64,000 nucleotides of DNA from Schlegelella aquatica. GTDB taxonomy: Bacteria; Pseudomonadota; Gammaproteobacteria; Burkholderiales; Burkholderiaceae_C. Below, one piece after another: positions 43,848 through 52,355 of this stretch. The stretch is from positions 372,001 to 436,000 of the forward strand of contig NZ_CP110257.1 in the NCBI RefSeq assembly GCF_026013905.1, written 5' to 3'. The position numbers were made by a program, and so were the translations under genes. Position 1 is the first letter of the stretch, and each line of letters starts with the position of its first letter. Under the pieces are notes generated by a model, which did not search any database, was not told the origin of the DNA, and saw only the letters and a list, made by a program, of their open reading frames with translations.

Positions 43848-45128
43848 ATGAAACACGCGCGTCCGCAACCGGCCCCAGCGCCGCTCCTGTCTTCTTGCAG
43901 CGCAGCCCCTGCCGGGTGGGCTTCGCCGCCGCTGGCCGCGGCCCGCCCTGCTTGCGAGCCGGCGCCCATCGTCCACCGGTGCACGGTGGAGTCGGTCGAT
44001 CTGCTGGAGCGCAACCTCACGCCGCAAGGCATCTTGGCCGCCAGCCGCACCAAGGCCGCCGAGGCGCGCAGCTACACGCGCATCTTCGGCCGCGATGCCG
44101 CGATCTGCGTGCTGGCCATGGCCGGCAGCGGCATCGAGACGCTGGAGCTGGGCGCGGTGGCGAGCCTGGATGCGCTGGCGCAGGCGCAGGCGCCGAACGG
44201 CCAGATTCCGAAGTACGTGGACCCGGAGGGCGTCGATGCGGACTTCTGGTACCTGGGCTGCATCGACGCCACCTTGTGGTGGCTCATCGCGGTGGACCAC
44301 GTCCGGCGCCGCAGCGCCCTGGCCGGCGTCGAGCACCGCTGGGAGCCCCAGGTGGCGCTCGCGCTCAACTGGCTGGCCTCGCAGGAGCATCAGCGGTTCT
44401 TCCTGCTGCAGCAAAACGAGGCGAGCGACTGGGCCGACATCATGCCCCGCTCGGGCTTCGTGCTCTACACCAACGCCTTGTGGTACCGCGTCAAGGAGAT
44501 CTACCGCCTGCCCAACCAGGAAGAGACGCACTATCACTTCAACCATCTCTTCCACCCGTTCAAACGCGACCTGCCCGAGTACCGCCGGGGCCGGCTGCTG
44601 GCGCACTATGCGCGGCGAGGGCAGCGCACGCCGGACCTGTACCTCAGCTTCGTGAACCTGTCGTTCGTCGGCTACGAGGGTGACGTGTTCGGCAATGTGC
44701 TAGCCATCCTGTGCGGGCTGGCGGGCGACGCGATGGCCAACGGCATCTTGCAGACGCTCAAGGCCGCGAAGGTGGCCGAGCCGTACCCCGTGCGCGCCGT
44801 GACGCATCCGATCACCCCGCAGCACGAGCTGTGGCGCCCCTACATGGCGCGCCACAAGCAGAACCACCCGCACCAGTACCACAACGGCGGGATCTGGCCC
44901 TTCATCGGCGGCTTCTATGCGATGGCACTGGCCCGTCTCGGCCAGCGCGACGAGGCCCGGGCCGAGCTGGACAAGCTCGCCTGGAGCCTGGCGGCCGACG
45001 ACTGGCGGTTCACGGAGTGGTTCCACGGCCAGACCCTGGAACCCAAGGGCATGGCCGGCCAGAGCTGGAACGCCGCCGCCTTCCTGTTCGCGCGTCAGGC
45101 GGTGGAGCACGACGACTTCGTCTTCTGA
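43848..45128 (+). CDS. (alpha/alpha)6-barrel glycoside hydrolase, GH100/amylo-alpha-1,6-glucosidase-like
   Basis: 426 residues. The fold signatures are repeated Trp/Tyr-rich helices with GRDAAI, DFWYLGCIDATLWWL, NEASDWADIMPRSGFVLYTN, the HNGGIWPFIGGFY block and FHGQTLEPKGMAGQSWNAAAF. These resemble neutral/alkaline invertases (GH100) and amylo-alpha-1,6-glucosidases; the HNGG.WP and Q.W..A pairing is closest to GH100. It may hydrolyse sucrose or glucan side chains. The first 35 or so residues (CSAAPAGWASPPLAAARP) look extra to the domain; no clear signal peptide. GAGGTG precedes the ATG. It is the last gene of the first glucan block. Confidence 0.8.
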   Translation: MKHARPQPAPAPLLSSCSAAPAGWASPPLAAARPACEPAPIVHRCTVESVDLLERNLTPQGILAASRTKAAEARSYTRIFGRDAAICVLAMAGSGIETLELGAVASLDALAQAQAPNGQIPKYVDPEGVDADFWYLGCIDATLWWLIAVDHVRRRSALAGVEHRWEPQVALALNWLASQEHQRFFLLQQNEASDWADIMPRSGFVLYTNALWYRVKEIYRLPNQEETHYHFNHLFHPFKRDLPEYRRGRLLAHYARRGQRTPDLYLSFVNLSFVGYEGDVFGNVLAILCGLAGDAMANGILQTLKAAKVAEPYPVRAVTHPITPQHELWRPYMARHKQNHPHQYHNGGIWPFIGGFYAMALARLGQRDEARAELDKLAWSLAADDWRFTEWFHGQTLEPKGMAGQSWNAAAFLFARQAVEHDDFVF

Positions 45129-45426
45129 CCGGGGGCTGCGGCACCGCCGACGCCCTCGGGCCCCTTCGGGTGCACGCTCGGGTGCACGGCCGGGTGACCC
45201 GTTCGGGTGCCCGTCTGCATGCGGGCTTGCGTGCACGCTCGAGTGCAAGTTCTGCTGCAAGACATCTGCTCTCGCTCGACTCTGCGCAGGGGTCTCGCCG
45301 GGCCTGGCGCGCCCCCGGGGCCTCGCGCCGACCTCCGCGCGCCGGGCACGCATGTTGCCCTGCAGCATAGGGGTCCACCGCTGCCCGGGTGGTGGGCTGA
45401 CTCGAGTGTCGAAAGGAGGATGAACG
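45129..45426 (+). promoter_or_regulatory. Repeat-rich region upstream of the phasin gene
   Basis: 298 bases with no gene. It contains several irregular copies of CGGGTGCACG-like sequence (about 45173-45235) and two TGCAAG hexamers at 45244-45249 and 45256-45261, 12 bases apart. TGC-rich repeats upstream of phasin genes are recognised by PhaR repressors in PHA-producing bacteria, so this is a candidate PhaR site. AAAGGAGG gives a strong ribosome site just before the phasin ATG. Confidence 0.4.
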
Positions 45427-46125
45427 ATGGCTGATATGCAGCAAACTGCCCCACGGGGGGGTCAAGCCGGCTTCCATCCGGTGTATCTGGCCGAGGCCGC
45501 CCTGCGCAGTGCCGAGCAGGTGTACGACGCGCATGTGTCTGCCGCACGCACGTTGTGGCAGACGCAGGCCCGCGCCGCCGCCGCCCTCGGCTTGCCGGAC
45601 TGGTCCTCGGTGCTGGAGTGCACCGACGAGCGCACCCGCCAGGTCGTGAGCATCGCCACCGAGCAGTGGCTCGCGACCGCGCAGCAGGCGCACCAGGCCT
45701 GGGCCGACCTGAACGAGCAACTGGTTCGCACGCTGGAGCACCAGACCGCCGAGGCCGCCGAGACGTGGCAGCGCGGCCTGCAGCAGTGGAGCAGCACCGC
45801 GCGCGACGGGGTGAATCAGTGGCGCGATGCCACACGCCAGGCGACCGACGCGGCCCAGCGCCAGGGCGACCAGGCCTCGGCGCAGTGGCGCGAGGCGTCC
45901 GAGCGGGCCAGCCAGGAGACGCAGGAGCGCTGGCGCCAGGGCAGCGAGGCCGTTCGCTCGGCCGCGAGCGACGCCGCTTCGCAAGCCGGGACGCAAACCT
46001 CGGCTCTCGCCGAGGCCGCCCGCGAGGCGACCTCCGGCGACGGGCCCGGGGCTTCGCGCTCCATGAGCTCCATGGGCGAGGCCGGCTCCAAGGCCGGCGA
46101 GCGCAAGGCGCCGCGCACCTCGTGA
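45427..46125 (+). CDS. Phasin family / coiled-coil PHA granule-associated protein
   Basis: 232 residues. The N-terminal half (about 15-130) is alpha-helical with many Ala, Gln, Trp and Leu, in the style of betaproteobacterial phasins (LAEAALRSAEQVYDAHVSAARTLW, then TERTRQVVSIATEQW-type helices). The C-terminal half is a highly charged Arg/Glu/Gln coiled coil ending in Ser/Ala-rich sequence. Phasins coat polyhydroxyalkanoate granules and prevent coalescence. AAAGGAGG stands eight bases before the ATG, so the protein should be abundant, and a strong terminator follows. A PhaM/PhaF-like DNA-binding role is less likely because no lysine-rich tail is present. Confidence 0.8.
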   Translation: MADMQQTAPRGGQAGFHPVYLAEAALRSAEQVYDAHVSAARTLWQTQARAAAALGLPDWSSVLECTDERTRQVVSIATEQWLATAQQAHQAWADLNEQLVRTLEHQTAEAAETWQRGLQQWSSTARDGVNQWRDATRQATDAAQRQGDQASAQWREASERASQETQERWRQGSEAVRSAASDAASQAGTQTSALAEAAREATSGDGPGASRSMSSMGEAGSKAGERKAPRTS

Positions 46126-46160
46126 TGGAGGCTGGCTGGGCGCTACGCGAGCCCGGCCGA

Positions 46161-46190
46161 GGGGGCCGCTGGGGCGGCCCCCTTTTTCTT
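46161..46190 (+). terminator. Rho-independent terminator after the phasin gene
   Basis: GGGGGCCGC (46161-46169) and GCGGCCCCC (46174-46182) form a perfect 9-bp stem with a TGGG loop, followed by TTTTT and a T-rich tail. It is 35 bases past the phasin stop. Confidence 0.92.
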
Positions 46191-46230
46191 TCTTCATGGA
46201 CCACGCCCCGGGGGGCGCCGCGCAGGCGCC

Positions 46231-46929
46231 TCAGCGCCCGGAGGCCGGGGGGTGCGGCTGCGCCATGCCCGGAGTGGTGGACGGGCCGATCTGCCCCGGC
46301 ACCGTGCCCGGCTGGGTCGGGCTCGCCGTGCCCGGCGGCGGGACCGGGCTGCCGGGCGGGGACGAGGGCCCGCTGAACTGCAGGCGGGGGTCCGTCTGCG
46401 GCGTGGCAGGCGGGCCCGGCCGGTCGCCTGCCGGCCCGCTCGGGGGCGGCGCGGCAGGTTGCGGACGATCCCCCGCCGGCAGGCCGGAAGGCTCCGGCGC
46501 GCCGCGCGGGCCCTCCGGTGCGGCGGGCGGAGCCGCGGCGGGCGCCGGGACCACCTCCCGGTACTCGCGGTAGATCCCGCCTTCCTCGACGCTGCCGCGC
46601 GTGATGCCCTGGCCCTGCATGCGGGCGCGACAGGCCTCCTGGTCGCCCGGGGGCAGGGCGTGGCAGCGCGCCATCGAGTTGGCGCGGAAATCGTCTTCCG
46701 TCAGCCCGCGGCTCAGCTCGCCGCGACGGGCCGCCTCGTAGGCCGCGGCGGCTTCGCGCAGGCAGGTGCGGCGCTCCTGATGCGTCTGGCCGCTCAGGCA
46801 ACGCTCGCGCTCCTGCAGGTAGCGCTCGCGCGCAGTGTTCTGCGCGTCGGCGGGGCCGGCCGCGCCGAGGGCGACCAGGCCCGCGCAGGCCCACGCCCAT
46901 GCCGGGGAGGAGAGGGAGGTGCGTGTCAT
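46231..46929 (-). CDS. Secreted proline-rich protein of unknown function
   Basis: 232 residues. A signal peptide (about 1-29, ending GPADA) is followed by a charged helical part (residues 30-120) with ERYLQERERCLSGQTHQERRTCLREAAAAY and two further cysteines; four cysteines may form disulfides. The last 100 residues are low-complexity Pro/Gly/Ala. The helical half resembles small periplasmic proteins seen in Burkholderiales, but I cannot name a family. AAAGGAGC before the ATG at 46929 fixes the start. It is convergent with the phasin gene and divergent from the MBL-fold gene. Confidence 0.78.
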   Translation of the reverse strand: MTRTSLSSPAWAWACAGLVALGAAGPADAQNTARERYLQERERCLSGQTHQERRTCLREAAAAYEAARRGELSRGLTEDDFRANSMARCHALPPGDQEACRARMQGQGITRGSVEEGGIYREYREVVPAPAAAPPAAPEGPRGAPEPSGLPAGDRPQPAAPPPSGPAGDRPGPPATPQTDPRLQFSGPSSPPGSPVPPPGTASPTQPGTVPGQIGPSTTPGMAQPHPPASGR

Positions 46930-47051
46930 CGGTGCTCCTTTGCTGTGCGGGCCAGGGCGGTCAGGGGCCACAATGCCAACCTGGCGCCCTCGACCCACGG
47001 CCTGTCGGGCCGGTCCCGCAGGCTCTCATCGTTTTGGCAGGATTCAGGCCC

Positions 47052-48011
47052 ATGGACATCTACGAGCTGCAGCCGCACGGCGTCACCGTGATCGACACCG
47101 GCTTCGTGCGCCCGCGTTTCGACGCCGCCTACCTGGTCGTGCAAGACGGGCGTGCGGCCTACATCGACACCGGACCGAACAGCGCCGTGCCCCGCCTGCT
47201 GGGCGCCCTCGAGCGGCACGGCCTGGCACCGGACGCGGTGGACTATGTGATCGTCACGCACGTGCACCTCGACCACGCCGGCGGCGCCGGCCTGCTGTTG
47301 CAGCACCTGCCGCGCGCCCGGCTGGTGGTGCATCCCCGCGGGGCGCGCCATCTGGTGGACCCGACCGCATTGATGCAGGGCGTGCGGGCGGTGTACGGGG
47401 ACGAGGTCGCCGCGCGCGACTATGGCGAACTGGTGCCGGTGCCGGCCGATCGCGTGCTCACCACCCACGACGGCATGGTGCTCGAGCTGGCCGGCCGGCC
47501 GCTGCTCGTCGCCGACACGCCGGGCCACGCACGCCACCACCATTGCATCTGGGACGCGGCCAGCCGCGGCTGGTTCACGGGCGACACCTTCGGCATCGCC
47601 TACCCCGACCTCACGACCGGTTCGGGGCGGTTCGCCTTTCCCACCACGACGCCCGTGCAGTTCGAGCCCGAGGCCCTGCGCGAGTCGATCGAGCGGCTGC
47701 TGGCGCGCGAGCCCCAGGTGATGTATCTCACCCACTTCGGCGCGACGCGGGAGGTGGCCGCGCATGCGCAGATGCTGCGCCGTCAGCTCGACGCGATGGT
47801 GAGGCTGGCGCAGGGCGAGGCCCACGCGCCGGCACGAAGCGAGCGGCTGCGCGAGGGGCTGCGTCAGCTCTACCTGCACGAACTGGCCCAGGGCGGATGC
47901 ACCCGCCCCGCGGCCGAATGCGCCGCCTTGCTCGAGGGGGACATCGAGCTCAATGCCCAGGGGCTGGAGGTGTGGCTCGACCGCCAGACGGCGCCGAAGG
48001 GCACCGCCTAG
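47052..48011 (+). CDS. MBL-fold metallo-hydrolase
   Basis: 319 residues. The metal-binding motif HVHLDH (residues 70-75, HxHxDH) and the later conserved histidines and aspartate (DTPGHARHHH, GDTFG, LTHFG) define the metallo-beta-lactamase fold hydrolases. Many such bacterial proteins hydrolyse thioesters (glyoxalase II type), lactones or phosphodiesters. The length and C-terminal helical extension are larger than glyoxalase II, so no substrate is assigned. The start follows AGGA. It ends 81 bases before the IS element; a possible bidirectional terminator lies between. Confidence 0.9.
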   Translation: MDIYELQPHGVTVIDTGFVRPRFDAAYLVVQDGRAAYIDTGPNSAVPRLLGALERHGLAPDAVDYVIVTHVHLDHAGGAGLLLQHLPRARLVVHPRGARHLVDPTALMQGVRAVYGDEVAARDYGELVPVPADRVLTTHDGMVLELAGRPLLVADTPGHARHHHCIWDAASRGWFTGDTFGIAYPDLTTGSGRFAFPTTTPVQFEPEALRESIERLLAREPQVMYLTHFGATREVAAHAQMLRRQLDAMVRLAQGEAHAPARSERLREGLRQLYLHELAQGGCTRPAAECAALLEGDIELNAQGLEVWLDRQTAPKGTA

Positions 48012-48035
48012 GAGTCCGGGCGGCCGAGCGTCCCA

Positions 48036-48071
48036 CCAGCCCTGGGCTGGCACCCTCGTGCTGAGGGTGCC
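48036..48071. terminator. Paired hairpins between the MBL gene and the IS (former bidirectional terminator)
   Basis: CCAGCCC/GGGCTGG (48036-48050) overlaps a perfect 9-bp stem GGCACCCTC/GAGGGTGCC (48049-48057 and 48063-48071) with a GTGCT loop. There is no T-tract. Before the IS inserted, this sat between two convergent genes, about 20 bases past the acuI-like stop, and it was probably the shared 3' end. Confidence 0.5.
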
Positions 48072-48088
48072 GCGGCCGGGCGCCGGGC

Positions 48089-49256
48089 CTAGGGAAGGTC
48101 TGAACAACTCCGCCCGATTGCGCGACAATGCCTCACCGTGATCGGGGTGAGTGCGATGCAGCTGTCGTTCGGTGATGCCGAGGGTCTGGGGAGCCGCAAG
48201 CGCACGCGGCGCGAGGTGTTTTTGGCGGAGATGGAGCAGGTGGTGCCGTGGCAGGCGCTGCTGGGTCTGATCGAGCCGCACTACCCGAAGATGGGCCGTC
48301 CCGGTCGCCAGCCCTATCCGTTGGCGACGATGCTGCGCATCCACTTCCTGCAGCAGTGGTATGCGCTCAGCGACCCGGCGATGGAAGAAGCCTTGTACGA
48401 CACGCCGGTGATGCGCCGCTTCGCGCAGTTGGGCGGGCTTGCCGACATCCCGGACGAGACGACGATCCTCAACTTCCGCCGGCTGTTGGAGACGCACGGG
48501 CTGGCCGAGAAGCTCTTCGAGCAGGTCAACGCCCATCTTCAGCGCAAGGGCCTGAGCCTGCGCAGTGGCACGATCGTGGATGCCACGATCATCAGTGCGC
48601 CGAGCTCGACCAAGAACAAGGCGGGCGAGCGCGATCCGGCGATGCACCAGACCAAGAAGGGCAACCAGTGGTTCTTCGGGATGAAGGCGCACATCGGCGT
48701 GGATGACGCGTCCGGTCTGGTGCACCACGTGGAATGCACGGCGGCGAACGTGGCCGACGTGACGCAGGTGTACAAGCTGCTGCACGGCCGGGAAGACACG
48801 GTGTGCGGCGACAGCGGCTACACGGGTGCCGAGAAGCGCGAGGAGCTGCAGGACGTGGACGCCGGATTCCTGATCGCGGAGAAGCCGTCGAAGCTGCGTG
48901 CGATGAAGAACGAGCGCGAGCGGCGCTACGCCGAGCGGTGGGAGCGCTACAAGGCCAGTCTGCGGGCGAAGGTGGAGCACCCGTTCCGGGTGATCAAGCG
49001 GCAGTTCGGCTACACGAAGGTGCGCTACCGCGGCCTGGCGAAGAACGCGGCGCAGGTGCTGACGCTGTTCGCGCTGTCGAACCTGTGGATGGCGCGCCGG
49101 CGTTTGTTGCCGACGACGGGAGCAGTGCGTCCGTAAGGCGGGGAAACCCGCCAAAAACCGCCCTGCACGGGCGAAATCCGGCTCGAAAGCGACGCCAGGC
49201 CGGCGCCACGATGCCGCAATCCGGGCGGCAGAGCGGGTTGTTCAGACCTTCCCTAG
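48089..49256. mobile_element. Complete IS5-family insertion sequence with CTAG target duplication
   Basis: The element spans 48093-49252 (1160 bp). Its ends are perfect 16-bp inverted repeats: GGAAGGTCTGAACAAC at the left end, with the complement at 49237-49252. It is flanked on both sides by CTAG (48089-48092 and 49253-49256), matching the YTAR 4-bp duplications of the IS5 group. One intact transposase gene fills most of it. The insertion lies exactly at the stop codon of the neighbouring acuI-like gene. Confidence 0.95.
48156..49136 (+). CDS. IS5 family transposase
   Basis: 326 residues. The DDE triad is D142 (IVDATIISAPSS), D219 (CGDSGYTG) and E274 (VEHPFRVIKRQFGY), with the Y-(2)-R-(3)-E-(6)-K-like context HPFRVIKRQ. 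N-terminal FLAEMEQVVPWQALLGLIEP and QPYPLATMLRIHFLQQWY are typical of the IS5 subgroup. It catalyses cut-and-paste-type movement of the element. The start MQLSFGDAE at 48156 matches family usage; a GTG at 48138 is an alternative. No frameshift or stop interrupts it, so the element appears active. Confidence 0.95.
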   Translation: MQLSFGDAEGLGSRKRTRREVFLAEMEQVVPWQALLGLIEPHYPKMGRPGRQPYPLATMLRIHFLQQWYALSDPAMEEALYDTPVMRRFAQLGGLADIPDETTILNFRRLLETHGLAEKLFEQVNAHLQRKGLSLRSGTIVDATIISAPSSTKNKAGERDPAMHQTKKGNQWFFGMKAHIGVDDASGLVHHVECTAANVADVTQVYKLLHGREDTVCGDSGYTGAEKREELQDVDAGFLIAEKPSKLRAMKNERERRYAERWERYKASLRAKVEHPFRVIKRQFGYTKVRYRGLAKNAAQVLTLFALSNLWMARRRLLPTTGAVRP

Positions 49257-50239
49257 CGGTTGACGTCCACCACCGTGCGGCCGCGCACCTGGCCGGCCAG
49301 CACGCGCGGGGCGTAGTCGATCACCTCCGACAGCCCGATCTCCACCGTCATCTGTTCGAGCTTGGCGGTGTCCACGTGCTGGGCGAGCATCGCCCAGGCG
49401 CGCTCGCGGGTGGCGTTGTCGGTGAACACGCTGTTGATGCCGTAGAGGTTCACCCCGCGCAGGATGAAGGGCATCACGGTGGCCGGGAAGTCGCCGCCTT
49501 GCGCCAGTCCGCAAGCCGCCACCGCGCCGTACCAGCGCGTCTGCGCGCAGGCATTGGCCAGCGTGTGGCTGCCCACGGTGTCGATCACGCCGGCCCAGCG
49601 CTCGCTTTGCAGCGGCTTGCCCGGCGTGCTCAGTTCGTTGCGGTCGATGATGCGCGAGGCCCCCAGCGATTCGAGATACCCCGACTCGTGCGGCCGCCCG
49701 GTCGAGGCCACCGCCTTGTAGCCCAGCCCCGCCAGCAAGGCCACCGCGATCGAGCCGACCCCGCCCGCCGCACCGGTCACCAGCACCTCGCCGTCGCCCG
49801 GGGCCAGCCCGTGCTTTTGCAGTGCCATCACCGCCAGGGCCGCGGTGAAGCCGGCGGTGGCGATCGCCATGGATCGACGGGTCGTGTAGGCGGGGGGCAG
49901 CCGCAGCAGCCAGTCCCCCTTCAGCCGGGCCTTCTGCGCCAGCCCGCCCCAGTGCGTCTCGCCCAGGCCCCAGCCGGTCACGACGACGCGGTCGCCGGGC
50001 TGCCAGCGGGCGTCGCGGCTCGTCTCGACCACGCCGGCCAGGTCGATGCCCGGCACCATGGGCCAGCTGCGCACGATGGCGCCTTTGCCCGTGACGGCCA
50101 GCGCGTCCTTGTAGTTCAGGGTGGAGTACTCGACCCGCACGTCGACGTCGCCCGCCGGCAACTGGGCCTCGTCGAGCGGGCCGTAGGTGGCGATCGTCTT
50201 CTTGTCCGGGCCTTGCGTGAGCAGGATGCCTTGGAACAC
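49253..50239 (-). CDS. acuI: Acrylyl-CoA reductase / YhdH-family quinone oxidoreductase
   Basis: 328 residues. It is a zinc-free medium-chain dehydrogenase: TLNYKDALAVTGKG near the N-terminus, GIDLAGVV, the cofactor motif VTGAAGGVGSIAVALLAGLG (about 165-184) and the NADPH-preferring STGR after the second strand. This is the YhdH/AcuI group, which reduces acrylyl-CoA to propionyl-CoA with NADPH. It starts with GTG at 50239 with AAGGAG seven bases upstream. The TAG stop (49255-49253) is formed by the CTAG duplicated during IS insertion, so the protein is intact but its native 3' flank is displaced by 1.16 kb. Confidence 0.92.
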   Translation of the reverse strand: MFQGILLTQGPDKKTIATYGPLDEAQLPAGDVDVRVEYSTLNYKDALAVTGKGAIVRSWPMVPGIDLAGVVETSRDARWQPGDRVVVTGWGLGETHWGGLAQKARLKGDWLLRLPPAYTTRRSMAIATAGFTAALAVMALQKHGLAPGDGEVLVTGAAGGVGSIAVALLAGLGYKAVASTGRPHESGYLESLGASRIIDRNELSTPGKPLQSERWAGVIDTVGSHTLANACAQTRWYGAVAACGLAQGGDFPATVMPFILRGVNLYGINSVFTDNATRERAWAMLAQHVDTAKLEQMTVEIGLSEVIDYAPRVLAGQVRGRTVVDVNR

Positions 50240-50308
50240 AAGCGTCTCCTTCGGTGGTGTTCGACGCGAGTATGCCGCGCATGCGGCGGCGCGCGCCCGG
50301 GGGCGGCC

Positions 50309-50917
50309 CTACAACGGCAGCGCCGGCAGCGGCTCCACGCCCGGCGTGGGCTCGGGCGGCGTGTGCGCGACGTTGAGCACCATCGACACCGCCGCGAAGT
50401 AGCCGATCAATCCGACGAGATCGACCAGCCCGCGCTCGCCCCAGGCCTCGCGCGCCCGCTCGAACGTCCGGTCCGCGACACCGTGATGCGCGAGCAGCTC
50501 GGTGGTGAAGTCGTAGACGAGCGCCTCCTCCTCGGACATCGTCTGAGGGCGCCGCCCTTGGCGCAGGGCCTCGATCGTCTCCGGCGCTGTGCCTTCGGCC
50601 ATCGCCAGCGGTACGTGCACGTGCCACTCGAACTGCTGCGTCCAGTGCCGGGCGACGATCAGCGTCGCGAATTCGCTCGCCCGGCGCGGCAGCGCGCTCT
50701 CGAAGCGCAGGTACTCGCCCACCTTCTGCAGCCGCGCCATGAGCCGGGGGCTGCGCAGCAGCGCAATGAAAGGGCCCTTGACCGCCTTGCGTGGGCCGGC
50801 GATGAGTTCCTCGGCGGCCGCACGCTGCTCCGCGTCCAGGGCGTCGAGGGGCAGGGCGGGCAGGCGCTCGGCGAGGGGGCCGGCGCATCGAGAAGCGCCT
50901 TGCGGGACGGAGGTCAT
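50309..50917 (-). CDS. Carboxymuconolactone decarboxylase (CMD) family protein
   Basis: 202 residues, an all-helical CMD/AhpD-like fold: LPALPLDALDAEQRAAAEEL, then LRFESALPRRASEFATLIVARHWTQQFEWHVHVPLA, where the EF...ARHW...EW.VH pattern marks the CMD group. The CxxC of AhpD is absent, so it is not an AhpD-type peroxidase partner. It resembles 4-carboxymuconolactone decarboxylase-like proteins of unknown substrate. It ends 70 bases before the acuI-like gene, probably in the same transcript. Length (202) is greater than single-domain CMD (about 130) because of N- and C-terminal arms. Confidence 0.88.
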   Translation of the reverse strand: MTSVPQGASRCAGPLAERLPALPLDALDAEQRAAAEELIAGPRKAVKGPFIALLRSPRLMARLQKVGEYLRFESALPRRASEFATLIVARHWTQQFEWHVHVPLAMAEGTAPETIEALRQGRRPQTMSEEEALVYDFTTELLAHHGVADRTFERAREAWGERGLVDLVGLIGYFAAVSMVLNVAHTPPEPTPGVEPLPALPL

Positions 50918-50998
50918 GGAAGCTGTGCTCCTGGGTTGGGGTGAGTTGGAAAGGAGCCGCCTCGGCAGCGTGTGCAGCGGGCGGGGAGGGCTCGGGGC

Positions 50999-52276
50999 TC
51001 AGCCACCCGGCGCGGCCGGCGAGCGGCGCTCTCGCAGTGCCCAGGCCCCGGCGGCCAGCGCGACGGCGGCCGCCGCCAGCGCCCAGCGGGGGGAGGCATG
51101 GCCGGTGCGGGCCAGCGCCACGGTGAAGGGCCCCAGCAACTGCCCGGCGGCGAAGGCGGCCGTCAGGCGTGCCATCACGTGCCCCGGCGCCGCGCCGCCC
51201 ACGCGCCGGGCCTCTTGCAGCCCGCTCATCGTCACCAGCATGAAGGTGCCGCCCACCGCGACGGCGCACGCCAGCAGCGCCCACCACGAGGACGACAGCG
51301 CGGGCAGCACGAGGCCCGCCGCCATCACGCTCTGGGCCGCGATCCACCGCCTGCGCGGCGACAGCGACGAGCGGGCGGCCAGGATGGTGGAGGCGGCCGC
51401 GGCGAGGCCGAAGGCCGGCCACGCCGCGCCGAAGACCGCGGGGTTCGGCACCAGCTCGCGTGCCATCGCAGGCAGGAAGGTCGCAGGGACGATGTAACCG
51501 AAGCCGAACGCCCCGTACGCCCAGGCGAGCCGGGCCGACCCGGGCTCTTGCCATTGCGGCAGTGCCCGCTCCCCGGCGCTCGCCGTCGCAGGGCCGACGG
51601 GAGCAGGGCGAGCGGTGGGCGCTGCGGCGGGCGGCCCGTCGCGCCGGTGCCACACGCGGGCGGTGGCGAGCCAGGCGAGGGCGGCCAGCGCCGCGAGCAC
51701 GATCCACAGCGCCGTGGAGGTGCTGCCCTGCCACGCCCCGAGCCAGCCGACCGCCCCGGCCACCGCGATGCCGGCGCCCACGCCGGCGTACAGCGGGCCG
51801 GGGGCGGCCGCGCGGCCCGAGGCGGCCAGCCGCGGCAGGGCCCAGGCGGACACGCCCACCAGCACATAGGCACTCGCCACCCCGGCCGCGAAGCGCCAGG
51901 CGCTCCACCCCGCCAGCCCTGCGGGCAGGGCCATGGCGGCGGTGGCGACGGCCACCGCGACCAGCCCGACGCCGATGGCGCGCTGCGGCGCCGCGACCGG
52001 ACGCCACATGCACAAGAGCGCGCCGACGAGGTAGCCGAGGTAGTTGGCCGCCGCGAGCGCGCTGCCTTCGGCCCAGCCCAGGCCTTCGGCCTGCATCAGC
52101 GGCAGCACGGGCGTGAAGGCGAAGCGGCCGATCCCCATGGCCGCCGCGAGCGCGAGGGCTCCCGCCAGGACCACCGCGCCGATGCGCGTCGCGTCGCCAC
52201 GGTCGGCGGGCTGTAGGACGAGCGGGGCCGGGGTCGTCTCCGTCGAGGGCAGGCGGGCATCGGGCATGGCGGCCAT
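50999..52276 (-). CDS. YbfB/YjiJ family MFS transporter
   Basis: 425 residues with about 12 membrane helices. The opening AAAMGIGRFAFTPVLPLMQ, followed by NYLGYLVGALL, is the YbfB/YjiJ signature; the tail ends WALRERRSP. These are major facilitator exporters or importers of unknown substrate. The start is set at 52276; an ATG at 52267 is nearly equivalent, and 52339 would add proline/histidine-rich residues. It ends 81 bases before the CMD gene in the same direction, so it could be co-transcribed with it. Confidence 0.88.
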   Translation of the reverse strand: MAAMPDARLPSTETTPAPLVLQPADRGDATRIGAVVLAGALALAAAMGIGRFAFTPVLPLMQAEGLGWAEGSALAAANYLGYLVGALLCMWRPVAAPQRAIGVGLVAVAVATAAMALPAGLAGWSAWRFAAGVASAYVLVGVSAWALPRLAASGRAAAPGPLYAGVGAGIAVAGAVGWLGAWQGSTSTALWIVLAALAALAWLATARVWHRRDGPPAAAPTARPAPVGPATASAGERALPQWQEPGSARLAWAYGAFGFGYIVPATFLPAMARELVPNPAVFGAAWPAFGLAAAASTILAARSSLSPRRRWIAAQSVMAAGLVLPALSSSWWALLACAVAVGGTFMLVTMSGLQEARRVGGAAPGHVMARLTAAFAAGQLLGPFTVALARTGHASPRWALAAAAVALAAGAWALRERRSPAAPGG

Positions 52277-52355
52277 GCTAGGCCGCCAGCCTCGTCCTGA
52301 CAAATGGAAGGGGTGGAAGGGGTGAGGACGCCTCGTCACGGGGCGCGCTTCGAGC

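Noticed and set aside
45207..45434. Short plus-strand frame crossing into the phasin gene
   Set aside because: Overlaps the strong phasin start and is Arg/Pro-rich; its region is better explained as regulatory repeats.
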